DNA from: Hyposmocoma kahamanoa
Lineage: Eukaryota; Arthropoda; Insecta; Lepidoptera; Cosmopterigidae
Direction of reading: 5' to 3'
DNA length: 64,000 bases
Assembly: GCF_003589595.1 (NCBI RefSeq)
Contig: NW_020653945.1
Span: forward strand, 6,923,547 to 6,987,546
Of this stretch, positions 24,106 through 35,345 are shown one piece after another. Under the pieces are notes generated by a model. That model saw only the letters and a program-made list of their open reading frames with translations. It was not told the DNA's origin and searched no databases. How positions within the stretch are numbered: the first letter of the stretch is position 1; each line of letters opens with the position of its first letter. The position numbers and the translations under genes were made by a program.

Positions 24106-24238
24106 ACTCACTCACTCGCTCGCTCGCTCGCTCGCTCACTCACTCACTCACTCACTCACTCACTCACTCACTCACTCACTCNNNNNNNNNNACTCACTCA
24201 CTCACTCACTCACTCACTCACTCACTCACTCACTCACT
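24106..24238. repeat. (CTCA)n / (CTCG)n microsatellite with a 10-N gap
   Basis: CTCG units are embedded in a long CTCA array, interrupted by 10 N at 24,182-24,191. The true length is unknown. The open frame across it, a serine/leucine/threonine/histidine repeat, is an artefact. Confidence 0.95.
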
Positions 24239-24242
24239 AATA

Positions 24243-24290
24243 AATAGTTTCATCTATGTGTAACAATCGAGAAAACCTAAGTACTCGAAC
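24243..24290 (-). repeat. Penelope-like element end fragment
   Basis: TAGTTTCATC, then GTGTAACAATCGAGAAAACC and TAAGTACTCGA, match in order the ends of the mini-elements at 41.2-41.6 and 61.6-61.7 kb. Confidence 0.55.
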
Positions 24291-24508
24291 ATACGGTTTT
24301 AGATAATCAACCACAACCTACTACTCATTGTACCAGTACCTTTAAAAATAATTAATTGTTATTTCATTCACTTCCATATAACAACTCACAGAAAAAGTCT
24401 GAAGCCGTCGTATGTCAAAAGTTACAAAAAATTAAAGTATTTGGTACTTTAACTTAAAAAATAAGCATCTTTTTATTATTTTTATCATTTAGTTTTGACG
24501 TCATATTT

Positions 24509-24697
24509 CTTTTTTATACCAAGTGACGGGACGAACAAGCCGTGCGCCTGATGGTAAGCGACACGTCTGTCCATAGCAGCTGCAGTACCACTCACAGCTT
24601 TAAATCGCAAAGATCTGACGGACACTGCCACTGCGCCCGTCACCCTGAGACATAAATTGACAAGTCCCATGTGCCTGTAATTGCACCAAAAAATATT
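24509..24697 (-). repeat. family B repeat, 5'-truncated
   Basis: The T-rich end is at 24,509, followed by the family blocks to CCCATGTGCCTGTAATTGCACC. Confidence 0.8.
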
Positions 24698-24699
24698 TA

Positions 24700-27145
24700 C
24701 AGGATACCTTAGATTAGTTACCTGCTTGACAGATACGGAACGTTGTAGTAAAGATATCTTTATTTTTTTGTAGTGGAAAAATGAATTAAATGAATGACTA
24801 TGAAAACAAATAATCCTGCACAACATAGTGATTCCATTCACCCCAAAATAAAACTACCCAAAAAGGCAATTGTGAAATTGTCAGAAAATCATTAGAATGA
24901 ACAAGACAGAACAAGTTTTATTTTATATACACAATGATCTTGTATTCTATTGGCAATACATTTAAAAAATAAATACACTTTAATAATTATAATAAAACAA
25001 TGAAATGAGTATAAATGACTTAAGTACAGAAAACTATGGACCATATAATGCTCGTACTACAATTTAAGTCACGTATGCTCTCGACGAGAATCATTGACCG
25101 TTATAGGTCAATGACGAAAATTCTGGTTTTCGTATGCAGAGTATAAGTCTTACCAAATATCGCGAATTGAAACGGGATTTAAGCTGCTACCAGATTGACT
25201 GCATGTTTGCAGTCAATGCGTGACCAACCTTGCATCATGCAGCCTATACCTTGAGTGCATGAAGTTGATAACGACTTCACGCATTAACTGCATGCAGTCG
25301 AAACCCTTTATGCAGCCGAGATCAACAGCATTTAAAAAAAAATTGTTCATTATGACGTCCAAGGGAAAGACAGAGACCCGTCAATGCAAGCGTCCAAAAA
25401 TCTGAAGATGAGGTGCCAGGTACACTGTTCACACTAGAATGAAGGCTGCTTCTTGTACAAAAGACATGAAAGTATATCTTAAGATAGTAGATAATGGGCA
25501 GTAGGGGAGTTTGTGAAGGCACATCATAGGGACCAGCCGATCCCATTAGTCAAAACTTGAAGAATCGATATAACGACGAGGACCTGTTAAGACATTGATA
25601 AATCCAAAGATGTAAATGAGAAAGAATGATACTCAATCAAAAGCAGTTGTCATAGAAAAGAAAGTCACTTAATAAAGTTACATTATGATTGAACCTTAGG
25701 CGTGGCAACACAAACGCTTATGAATCACCAGAATCATAAACACAGCAGAGCAAGGACTGTCAATGATAAATAGAATTACTGCGCTCCAGGCGATAATAAA
25801 AGCTTATTGGCTTTTTATTAATGCGCATGAAATGAAAACATAATTACGAGTATTCTGTGACTAACTGCAACTTTCGTTATAAAAGTGTATACGTGCCTAC
25901 TGTACAGAAGAAAGTTTTTTTAAGGACACTTTGTAATTGGACGATGATGGCCTTGACTGAAGTCTCCTGTGGGCACGAACCTCAACTCAGGACGCTACTG
26001 AAGACTTCTGCCAGAAGAGCGTACTGTAGAAGTAAGCGTATGCAAGAAAGTTATATTCCCGGAACTGCTATATAATAACTTAAACTCAAATAATCTTAAT
26101 TTAATAGTTTAGTTCAGTTTATTTCTCTCAACATTACAAATTTCATATAAATACAATTACATGTCACTTTATACAACGCTTCGAAAAGTGAGCTTCAGTT
26201 TACAAAATAATGAAGAAATAATTATATGTAATAGTAAGTCATAAGTAATCGTGTACATAAACAAATCAACATAATTAATTAAACTAATAAATGTTTACAA
26301 GAAATGACAATATGAATTCTAGGTAATAGTCTGCATTAAAAATACGGTTTTCATACATAACTCAGCGCATACTTAGGGCTTTAGACTGAAGCATGTGTTC
26401 CAGCCTGAAATACGTGCTGTAGACGTTCGTTACCGCGCGCACTTGCTGCGCAACCATTTAGGTGTCGGCAAAATATCAGCGCTGCAAACTCAGCATTGTG
26501 CTGAGTCGAAAACTTTTCAGTACCTCTACATTATTTGTTGTAACCTTCCTTATGGTACCGATTGATGTGCTTGCTTTATCTATCTGTCCATCCATCTAAG
26601 CATGTAATTATATTTATAAATAAATATATTATATTTTATAAAATAGTTATTAATTCTGTTTTTGTGTCTACTTAACAGTTCACATTAATACATGAGGACT
26701 ACGACTTCACGAGGTTTACGAATTTAGCTGACGATATAAAGTGATTTTATCCAAAAACAGAGTTACGAGGTTCAGGTTTCTTTAGCCAACGCATTGTGTC
26801 GGTTACGTATTGGGTAACTATGAACTAAATAATAAAACAAAAATTGCTTAAACTTTTTTGCTTTAGTAAACCGAGTATGAACTTTGTAATTTTAACTTTG
26901 TTAACTACGAACCGCAGACGCGCTTCACAGTACACGTTTAATTGCCTTTTAGCGAACGTGTAGTATTTATGTAGGACCTAGTTCGCTAAAAGCATTAATA
27001 ACAAAGTTTCAAATTTCACTTCATTTACAACAAATCTTAGCAAGCAACAAACAATGCACTTGAGAGTCCAACCCTTATTGTCTTACATACGGAAAACTTA
27101 ACTGACATTTTAACTGAATGTCTATAACGAAAATATCCTATATAT
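24700..27145. other. gene-free sequence
   Basis: No supported gene. A small perfect 10-bp hairpin is at 25,194-25,217. Open frames at 25,220-25,546 and 25,857-26,075 have no recognisable family and no splice context. Confidence 0.4.
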
Positions 27146-27149
27146 GTAT

Positions 27150-27377
27150 AACTACCTCCGTGGCCGAACGGTTACCATGCCGGACTGCCACGCAGAGGTC
27201 CCAGGTTCGATTCCCGGGCCGAGAGAAATATTTGTATGACCTACATTTATTTCTCTCGTGAGTTTGGGTGTAATTTGTGGTTGTCTATGTGTGTGTCCAT
27301 GGCACCCGCGACACAGGGTTTCCCTAGTGCGGGGCTATGTTGAGTGTGTGCGTTATTATTATTATTATTATTATTAT
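27150..27377 (+). repeat. tRNA-derived SINE, family A, best copy
   Basis: Head CTCCGTGGCCGAACGGTTAC, box B GGTTCGATTCC, the full body, and a long (ATT)n tail at 27,352-27,377. Confidence 0.92.
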
Positions 27378-27416
27378 CCTACACAATTAAAGAATATAAT
27401 TATAGGTACACTTACA

Positions 27417-27845
27417 ATTAGGGCGCGTGGCACAGATAGTCGTGCAGTTTAAAGTGTCGTGGCTTGTATATTTAAATGAAGTTGTTCACATATAGAACAA
27501 CACGATTAACTGTCGTTCACGACTTTTTTGACGTTACGACGACAGACTGTCGTGATAATGGAAAGGGTAGAATGACAGTCGTCAGACGATAAATAAAACG
27601 TCACGGTAAAAATGTGACGACAGATAATCGCAGCTTCAAACGATTCTGTCGTGCAAACGACAAGGCGGCTGCCGTGAACTGATAAATTACCGTCACGATC
27701 TAGTGAGAATAGCTAGACACGACAGTCGTTCAACGATAAAATAAACGTCCACGACAGATAGTCATGATATGGGAACAGGCTAGACGCGACAGTCGTCCAA
27801 CAATAAAATAAAACGTTATGACATAATGGGAACGCGGCCTTAGTG
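27417..27845. repeat. CGACAGTCGT-rich degenerate tandem array, MITE-like
   Basis: Units of about 60-70 bp carry ACGACAGTCGTC, AACGATAAAATAAA and GTGATAATGGGAA. The outer ends, TTAGGGCGCGTGGCAC and the reverse complement of GGGAACGCGGCCTTA, are imperfect inverted repeats. This suggests a MITE whose inside has expanded. Confidence 0.5.
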
Positions 27846-28529
27846 ATGCATCAGACCTCTGCTTCTGCTTGCGTAGCAACAGACCTCAGCATCTGCTTGC
27901 GTAGCAAAAGAAAGCACGCGAGAGACGTTGCTAAACAAATTAGTACCGACTACCAACTAAACACAAAATCAAAAAAGTGTCAGATAGTACCTTCAACAAA
28001 AACTTAATAGTTTGCTTACGGTAAAATTATTATAATTTGTAAAAAGTCGTGGAACTAAAGTTGTTGTTTATGATGTTAGTAATATAGTTCAATGATAAAA
28101 AAAATCCAGCCCGTGTTATCCCGTGACCACCGCCAGTGGCACCAACTCGAAATGTGACGTCGTTATAATATATATAATAGATTATGCAAATACGTATTAA
28201 ACGGATTTTACCACGTCTGTAATACTTAAAAAATATTAGTTCATTTCGAAACACGTAGCTAGGCATCGACTCGTATACTCGTTATATAAAAATATAGGGA
28301 TATTGACATTCATTAAGATTATATTTATTTCTTGTTTGATCTTTTGTTTTTCTTGAAATGTATTGTTTTACCCAATTTTAACGAATGAATTATAAATTAA
28401 ATTGTATCAGCTTGACTTATGTTATATTATGATTTTTTTATTTATTGTGATGTAATTTTTTATGTTACTTTTAACATACGTGTTTAATAATTAATTGTAA
28501 ATAATTAATAATATAACATATGAAAGTCA

Positions 28530-28760
28530 GTAGCAGTAGAGCTCCTTGTGAAGGGTGAAGTTAGAAGGGTGAGGGTATTGGTCAAATTACAGGTGCATAG
28601 GACTTGTCAACTTGTGTCTCACGGTAACGGCGGGCGCAGTGGCAGTGCCCCTAAGATCTTTGCGGTTTATAAAGCTCTAATTGATACTGCAACCGTTATG
28701 GATAGGCGTGTCGCTTATCACCAGGTGCACGACTTGTTCGCTTAGCATTATTAAAAAAAA
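28530..28760 (+). repeat. family B repeat
   Basis: GTAGCAGTAGAGCTCCTTGTG at the start, with an internal deletion of the second block. The 3' end GACTTGTTCGCTTAGC-ATTATTAAAAAAAA keeps the A tail. Confidence 0.8.
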
Positions 28761-29159
28761 ATTAGTTAGTCATTGTAGTGTCCTTACAGGGTTAATGTGC
28801 TGGAATCTTTTCAACACTTCTTTCAATCCACAACAATATAACCTAGAAGTTTACAGTCCACCATAGCTGTATCGTAATTGATGTACAATCGGTCACAAGA
28901 TAGATACAGTGTTATGCTAATATACCCAATCTAATCGTTTTGCACATAATCCAACCCAAAACCATTGAAAATCAACCAGCCAACAACGCTTTTGTATTCA
29001 TTCATTGCCTGGATTAATAAATGTAAAATGATTCTTGGCATTGTGATTCTATATTACATTTGAGTACAAAGGTAAAAGATTAGAAAGTTATACCAAATAA
29101 GTGTACTTACACTTTTGTTATATGCTGCGTGCTTAGACCGAAATTTATTATCGGGTATT

Positions 29160-29356
29160 TTAACCGACATGTTACGCAATTACTCCGACATTTGTGAACC
29201 CGCTATTTCGATGTTTATTTTTTGTTGGAAAGAGGGTACCTCAAATGTGGTCCCATTCAAATTTGATGAAAATATTCCACCTCTAAGGAAGGGAAATTAA
29301 GGAATGAAACCAGTTTATTAGAATTCGCCCACTTTCCGTTAACCAATTTCAATATA
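29160..29356 (+). mobile_element. MITE-like repeat, family E, cut by a LINE
   Basis: Carries the blocks from AACCGACATGTTACGCAATT to CACTTTCCGTTAACCAATTT, then switches to LINE sequence at about 29,356. Confidence 0.65.
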
Positions 29357-31565
29357 ATTCGTATGGCTATGACTAGACGTGATCGATTGTTTCGGGTTTA
29401 CAAGCGCGATAGGTCGGATTGTAATTGGACTCTGTACAAGACTGCTCGTAATAGGTGTAATGGGATGGTGAGGGCAGCTAAGCGTCAATATTTTTATAAT
29501 AATGTAAGTAATTGTTCTCCTGCTAATGCCTGGAAGTTTCTCAGAACTCTTGGCTTAGGCAAATGTTCTGCTCAACCTGACTCCTACCCTTTTGCTCCTA
29601 ACGACTTCAACTGCCATTTCTCGTCTGCTCCTTCTTTAGATCCCTTCATTAAGGCGAACACTATTCGACTTATTGCTTCCAGGCCCATTTCTTCTTCAGT
29701 TTCTTTCTCTTTTTCACCAGTTACAGCTGACGATTTGCGTAAAATAATTTTTTCTATTAAGTCTAAAGCCGTAGGATGTGACGAGGTGAGCAGAGTGATG
29801 ATTGTCAGCATTGTTGATCAAATTCTCCCTGCTATTGTCCATATCATCAACTTCTCCTTGCAGTATGGTGATTTCCCTCGTGCCTGGCGTAAGGCATTTA
29901 TTATACCTTTGCCAAAAATATCTTCTCCTATACAACTTAATAACTTTAGGCCTATCTCTATTCTTCCTTTCCTGTCTAAAATTCTAGAATCTGTTGTTCA
30001 TAAGCAAGTGTCTTCCTACACATTTTCTAACAACCTTCTAACCCCTTTCCAATCTGGGTTTCGCCCGGGACACGGCACAACAACTGCCCTACTCAAAGTT
30101 GTGGAAGACATTAGGCTGGGCATGGAGAAGCAGTTGGTCACTGCTATAGTTCTCGTCGACTTTTCCAACGCTTTTAACATGGTAGACCACGACATTCTGC
30201 TTGCCATCCTGAAGTCGCTTAACTTCTCCCCATTATCACTAGACTGGTTCTCGTCCTACCTTCGTGATCGTCAACAAGCTGTTCGCGTGGGTCCTAAAGT
30301 CTCCGATTGGCGTGATTTGGCAGCTGGTGTTCCGCAGGGTGGAATCTTGTCACCGCTTTTATTTTCACTTTTTATTAATTTTCTTTCTTTCTCACTTAGC
30401 TGCTCTTACCACTTTTATGCTGATGACTTGCAGATTTACGCGCAGGCATCTGCCGAGGACATTAATTCAGCGATTTCTGACATTAACAGCGATTTACAAT
30501 GTGTTAGTGCGTGGTCAACTAATTTTGGGATATCTGTTAATCCTTTCAAGTGTCAAGCAATTATTTTAGGTGGATCTAAACAGATATCCAAGATTGACCA
30601 TACTTCGCTCATTCAAGTAGTTTATGAGAACTCGTCTGTTCCATTCAGTTGTAGTGTAAAAAACCTTGGTCTTTACATTGACTCCTCACTAAGCTGGACC
30701 TTACAGGTGTCCGAGGTTAGTCGTAGGGTTACTTCTTCTTTACGTTTTCTAAACCGCTTTCGACATTTTCTTCCCATTAGTACTAAGACCCTGCTCGTCA
30801 CCTCCCTTATATTCCCACTCATTGATTATGCTGATGTCTGTTATCCTGATCTCAACGAAAATCTATTAGACAAGTTGGACCGCCTGCTCAATAATGCTAT
30901 TCGTTTCATTTTCTGCCTTCGGAAATTTGATCATGTTTCTTCTTTTAGGTCTCAACTTAAATGGCTCCCTATTCGTCAACGCAGACAGAAAAGAATTCTC
31001 TGTACGTTGTACTCCGTTCTTTTCAATCCCCACTATCCAGAATACTTGAAATGTAAATTTCAGTATCTCTGTGACTCTCATGACCTCCCACTTCGTTCCA
31101 TGAATTCACTATCACTCACTGTACCTCTCTTTCATTCTGGCTTCATGTCAGATTCTTTTACTCTCCACTCGATACGGCTCTGGAACGCTCTACCGGACGC
31201 CATCAGACGGTCTCCTAATATATTTTCTTTTAAAAATAATGTTCATGAGCATCTTCTAAAGTGTTTGTCACAGCAATAATCATCATCATATTCTGTTATT
31301 GTAAGTATTTTGTATATGTATAGTATATTTGTATGTATTTAAGTGTATGTATTATATTATTAAGTAAGGTATTAGGTTAGTTTGTTATATATATAATTAT
31401 GAATTTGTTTCATTTATTTTAATATAACCGTAATATTCTGTTTATTTACCGCGTTCGTGAATTTCGTTTTTCTCAGAGGTTGACTGGTAGAGAATGCTTT
31501 TAGCATTAAGTCCGCCTTTTGTACCCTTTGTATTGTGGTCAATAAAGTTTAATAAATAAATAAAA
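29357..31565 (+). mobile_element. 5'-truncated jockey-like non-LTR retrotransposon
   Basis: Consists of the reverse transcriptase part of ORF2 (29,363-31,279), a 3' untranslated region with a small hairpin (31,493-31,507), and a terminal AATAAA-type tail (31,541-31,565). The endonuclease domain and ORF1 are absent, the usual result of incomplete target-primed reverse transcription. Clade assignment (jockey/CR1-like) is by motif style only. Confidence 0.88.
29363..31279 (+). CDS. LINE reverse transcriptase, ORF2 C-terminal part (638 aa, uninterrupted)
   Basis: Encodes the reverse transcriptase of a jockey/CR1-like non-LTR retrotransposon, which copies element RNA into the chromosome. Visible landmarks are the conserved NFRPISILPFLSKILE block (about residue 195), motif A LVDFSNAFNMVDH (about 257), the GVPQGGILSPLLF block (about 320) and the catalytic FYADDLQIY (about 351). 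The C-terminal thumb/connection region ends in LWNALPDAIRRS. The frame has no stops, so the insertion is fairly young. The start is the first in-frame Met after the junction with a family E repeat and is not the native start. The N-terminal endonuclease is missing, so the copy should be unable to move alone. It is not a host gene. Confidence 0.88.
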   Translation: MAMTRRDRLFRVYKRDRSDCNWTLYKTARNRCNGMVRAAKRQYFYNNVSNCSPANAWKFLRTLGLGKCSAQPDSYPFAPNDFNCHFSSAPSLDPFIKANTIRLIASRPISSSVSFSFSPVTADDLRKIIFSIKSKAVGCDEVSRVMIVSIVDQILPAIVHIINFSLQYGDFPRAWRKAFIIPLPKISSPIQLNNFRPISILPFLSKILESVVHKQVSSYTFSNNLLTPFQSGFRPGHGTTTALLKVVEDIRLGMEKQLVTAIVLVDFSNAFNMVDHDILLAILKSLNFSPLSLDWFSSYLRDRQQAVRVGPKVSDWRDLAAGVPQGGILSPLLFSLFINFLSFSLSCSYHFYADDLQIYAQASAEDINSAISDINSDLQCVSAWSTNFGISVNPFKCQAIILGGSKQISKIDHTSLIQVVYENSSVPFSCSVKNLGLYIDSSLSWTLQVSEVSRRVTSSLRFLNRFRHFLPISTKTLLVTSLIFPLIDYADVCYPDLNENLLDKLDRLLNNAIRFIFCLRKFDHVSSFRSQLKWLPIRQRRQKRILCTLYSVLFNPHYPEYLKCKFQYLCDSHDLPLRSMNSLSLTVPLFHSGFMSDSFTLHSIRLWNALPDAIRRSPNIFSFKNNVHEHLLKCLSQQ

Positions 31566-31575
31566 TAAATATAAT

Positions 31576-32295
31576 TTGCTAAATAAATGTTCGACTAATA
31601 AAAGATCGGTTTTTGTACGAAAAAGTTATAATTATCAAAGATTTACCTTACAGGCAATAAAAAATGCTGATAATACAAATAACCTGGGTCTGATAATCGA
31701 TCATACACAGTCTTGGAGACCGCAGGTAAATGAGGTTAGTCGACGCATGCATTTTTCCTACCATTCTCTCAAGCGGCTTCAATTCTTCTTGCCATTCAAT
31801 ACCAAAGTTATGCTTGCTCAGTCTTTACTACTTCCTCTTCTCGACTATGCCGATGTTTGTTATTTGGATGCTACTGAGGAGCTGCTTAACAAACTGGAGC
31901 GCCTAGAAAATCTGGCAATCCGTTTCATATTCGGTTTACGGAAATATGACCGTGTCTCTGAATTTCGGACTAAGTTGAAATGGCTACCAATCCGACTTCG
32001 CCGAGATATGCACGTTCTTTGTCTCCTTTACAAAATTGTACATTACCCCCAGCTTTCTCATTATCTGTGTTCCCGTTTTTCTCCCTTATCCCCTAGTTCC
32101 CGCCCAAAACGTACCAGTTACACTAGATCACTAATAAATCCCCAATCCAACTCGAAATTCTTCCACAACTCTTTCACGGTAAGTGCAACTCGTATGTGGA
32201 ATAAACTGCCTGCTGGCATTCGTGACAGTCCATCGGCATCTTTCAAACATAAATTAAAAGAGCTCTACCTGTCGAACGCGTTAGATAGCCAATAG
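31576..32295 (+). CDS. second LINE ORF2 C-terminal fragment (239 aa)
   Basis: Homologous to the last third of the preceding reverse transcriptase: NNLGLIIDHTQSWRPQVNEV aligns with its KNLGLYIDSSLSWTLQVSEV, and both share LLPLLDYADVC-like and KWLPIR segments and an RMWNKLP / RLWNALP end. It is clearly diverged, so it belongs to a different subfamily, not to a tandem copy of the same insertion. Palm motifs A-C are absent, so it has no polymerase activity. The true homologous part begins at about 31,660. Confidence 0.8.
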   Translation: MLNKCSTNKRSVFVRKSYNYQRFTLQAIKNADNTNNLGLIIDHTQSWRPQVNEVSRRMHFSYHSLKRLQFFLPFNTKVMLAQSLLLPLLDYADVCYLDATEELLNKLERLENLAIRFIFGLRKYDRVSEFRTKLKWLPIRLRRDMHVLCLLYKIVHYPQLSHYLCSRFSPLSPSSRPKRTSYTRSLINPQSNSKFFHNSFTVSATRMWNKLPAGIRDSPSASFKHKLKELYLSNALDSQ

Positions 32296-32645
32296 GTAAC
32301 ATATATTATAAAGTAATAATTTGTTTAGATTATAATATATATTCTGCTTATGTTTGTATTTATGTATATAAAGTTCATGTAGGTGTATATGTCTCTCATA
32401 TGTATATATTGTGTATATATATTATAAGATATATTTAATAAAATATATATATATATTATTAAATTTTTTTAACTCACATTTCAATTTAAATTTTATTGTA
32501 CAATAATTAGTCACGCAGACTTTATTTTTCACATAGGCTAGGGTTGGCTGGAAGAGATCTCTTCTAGAGATAAGCTCACCTTTGTATATGTCCTTTATAA
32601 CTTGTGTTTCATGTATCTTTTCTTTGTGCAATAAAGAGTTATTAT
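32296..32645 (+). mobile_element. 3' end of the second LINE
   Basis: AT-rich 3' untranslated region ending TGTGCAATAAAGAGTTATT. Contains GGTTGGCTGGAAGAG and a stem ATCTCT/AGAGAT (32,557-32,571) followed by AAGCTCACCTTTGTATA, the same module as in two other LINE tails of this window. Confidence 0.7.
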
Positions 32646-32649
32646 AAAA

Positions 32650-33690
32650 AATTCCGATATTGAAGATAGATCTTTCAAAGAGTTGCTTCTATCCTAACAC
32701 AAAGATAAAATAAATGTAACGCGTATATAGGTATATACACGTAAACATCAATATATAAATCATGATCTAATTTAATATTCATGAAGCATTTGAACAACTT
32801 AACCTACGCAATTAAGCCTAACAAATGAAAGCGAAAGCCACCTGTAAACTTAAATATTTTATTCGTTATTCGTCGTTTCCCTACTTTAAATTTACACAAC
32901 CCTTGACATCTCAAGTTTTGTTTTTAAGAACTTTTTTAGAATCCCTATAAGTTACAAATTTTTATGATTGCCCACTTTTGGTTTGAAACTGTGCCAAAAT
33001 AACACAAAACAGTGCAAGGATTGCAGTAATTATTTTGTAAATGTACACTATGTTTGAATAAAGTTTTTAATGGCATACATTCCAAAGCATGAAATAAAAA
33101 ATGAAAAAAATTCACGACGCTTTCAATACGTTTGAGTTCACCAGCGAGGAAATATCTGAAAGTGTGCTTTCAAGCTTAGCAAACAGTAAAGAAATAAAAA
33201 GTATAACATCGTCTCAACTCTACCATCGGAAGATGCACTTGAAAGCAAATAAAATATGATTAAGAAACATTTCATGCATGCTAAAGTATCCCGAGCGAAG
33301 AAAGGAAAATCCAATAAAGTGTGCGAGTTGGTTCTTGTTTACAGAAACTTTCTTATGAAATTGTACGTTTGCATTACGACATTTATAGACAAACAAAATC
33401 TGTATGTAATTGAGAAACTGAATATAAAGAGAACTGTAGGCGAACCTAATAAGTACCTACATAAAGCACAAAATAAAGGTATGTATCGCCAACTTAACTG
33501 AAATGTATGATACAGGTACCCTTCCCTATGTGTTGTACGAAGATAGATAAATTCCGATAACGTTGAAAGGTATAACGTAGCAAAGTCGAAAGATACCTTC
33601 ACTCCACACCTACTTATAAACACATAAAGCGCTTTATACCGATGCAAGGTTCTTTGAAAGCTCTGCCAACAATATTATACATTATTAAGG
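32650..33690. other. gene-free AT-rich sequence
   Basis: Overlapping open frames at 33,256-33,647 on both strands match nothing known to me and show no codon bias. Confidence 0.4.
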
Positions 33691-33694
33691 GTTT

Positions 33695-33872
33695 TGGAAA
33701 TGAAACTATTTTTTCGGGTTTAAATGGCGTATACGTATTAATGTTTCAAAGAAACAAACGCTTCGGGCCCTTTACGGATCCCATCCTAAAACCTGAAACC
33801 TGAAAGGACCCGAAGCAATGGCTTCTTTGAAAAAACAAATATATGTAGTAACAATCACGAAAACTTAAGAAC
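33695..33872. repeat. Penelope-associated terminal fragments, inverted pair
   Basis: GGAAATGAAACTATTTTTTC and CTTCGGGCCCTTTACGGATC run in one direction, then AAGGACCCGAAGCAATGGC and GAAAAAACAAATATATG in the other, followed by GTAACAATCACGAAAACTTA. The two ends face each other. Confidence 0.5.
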
Positions 33873-34459
33873 AGTGGCAGAACGTACATTAGGTTTGAAG
33901 TGTTATAGTTCATGGTTCTAACAGCATCATATACAAAAGTTAATCAATTACGAAATGGAATTTAGCCATGGTTACCGAAAAGGGCAAGAACCATCGCCGT
34001 TAGATGATTGGAATTGTTCAAATCGCATATCTTTCAAGAACGGCTCTACCAACTTCATTATTTACAGATTTTATATTATAAACCTACCTCTACGTAGTTA
34101 CCTATGGGTACAAGGTAATCCAGGTATCACTTCAGCCTCTGCTGGCTATATGCCTAATAGTCCAATTCACATGTCTTTTACGTTTTATAAACGTACTATC
34201 GAGGGATGATTACTTAATTATAGTTGGCGAAATACTATTTGCACCGATTATCAAATTTAAAATACAATAAGACAAAAGAGAGAGCCGTCTCGGTAACGCG
34301 TATGCCATCTGTATAGTGCAAACAACTAGTTTAAACACTTTTACGCATTGGCACTTAATTCAAAACGTGGCAATCTTTTTACGGAACTAACTTTGTTGAA
34401 TTAGTTACAAGAGTCGACAGTCGGTATTTTACGAAGTACTCACAAGTTTAAAAAAAACG

Positions 34460-34640
34460 GCCAGCAGGGCTGAAAAGGCCGAATTGGCAGATCGTAATAT
34501 GATTAATTGACAATTCATATTATGAATTTCTTACAAGTCATAATTTTCATTCATTGCGCTTTTTGTTTTTTTTGACTATTCATAATATGAATTGTCTATT
34601 AATCAAACTATGATTCTGCTAATGCGGCCTTTTTTACCCT
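34460..34640. mobile_element. MITE with about 55-bp inverted repeats
   Basis: 34,473-34,527 (AAAAGGCCGAATTGGCAG...ATATTATGAAT) pairs with 34,578-34,635 with a few mismatches and one gap. The centre is about 50 bp and AT-rich. The outer ends extend to CAGGG/CCCTA, as in hAT-type elements, but no clean target duplication is seen. Confidence 0.7.
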
Positions 34641-34713
34641 ACCGACGAGTAAAGAAATAATTCAAAACCAGAATTCTGAAACACAGTACAGAGTACATTG
34701 ACCTGTAGGTTAA

Positions 34714-34962
34714 TGACAGAGTACTAAAAAAACCGACCTCAAAAGTCATTCATCCCCTAGTTTGCCACCCTTAGAGGTGGAATATTTTCTTCAAATTTAA
34801 ATAGGACCACATCTGAGGTACTCTCTTTTCAACAACAGAAGAATCATCAAAATCGTTTCACAAATGCCGGAGTTATCGCGTAACATATTATGTATATACA
34901 AAAAAAACATACAATCGAATTGAGAACCTCCTCCTTTTTTTGAAGCCGGTTAAAAAAGCATT
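34714..34962 (-). mobile_element. MITE-like repeat, family E, both ends present
   Basis: Left end AACCGACCTCAAAAG and right end TTTTTTTGAAGCCGGTT are imperfect inverted repeats, about 245 bp apart, with the family E internal blocks on the minus strand. Confidence 0.75.
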
Positions 34963-35199
34963 TAGCGCACGCACCCATGACTCGTACGATGGACCAAGAT
35001 CATTAAGTCCATGCACGCCTTGAGTAAAAGAAGTGTTAGTGGTTTTATTATTGTATTGTAATAGAAAGGATAAGCCGTTCCAAGAGATAATATTTCTTCA
35101 ACTATAATAACCTAAAATATTTGCAAAAAAGCTAGCTTAATGGTTTGATCTACAGTTTTCCGAATTTACGTGCGAAACTTAATCTGAAATTTACCATGT

Positions 35200-35345
35200 G
35201 CTTTTCAGTGCAGGAAAATCTCGTGAGGAAACATGCACACATCTGCAAAGGAATTTAATGATGTGTGTGAAGTTCCCAATCCGCATTAGGCCCGCGTGTG
35301 AACTAGGTGCAACCTGTTGCCAATAGTAGGACTTATACATTGGCT
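35200..35345 (+). repeat. probable LINE 3' untranslated fragment
   Basis: GCAGGAAAATCTCGTGAGGA, ATGTGTGTGAAGTTCCCAAT and CCGCATTAGGCCCGCGTG resemble a very common lepidopteran LINE 3' region, recognised from general familiarity. A related scrap is at about 36,570-36,610 (TTTTCGGTGAAGAAAAACTG). Confidence 0.5.

Noticed and set aside
24056..24247. Frame encoding a Ser-Leu-Thr-His repeat
   Set aside because: Translation of a CTCA microsatellite that also spans Ns.
33256..33647. Overlapping 80-100 codon frames on both strands
   Set aside because: AT-rich with no recognisable motif and no splice or start context. Chance frames.
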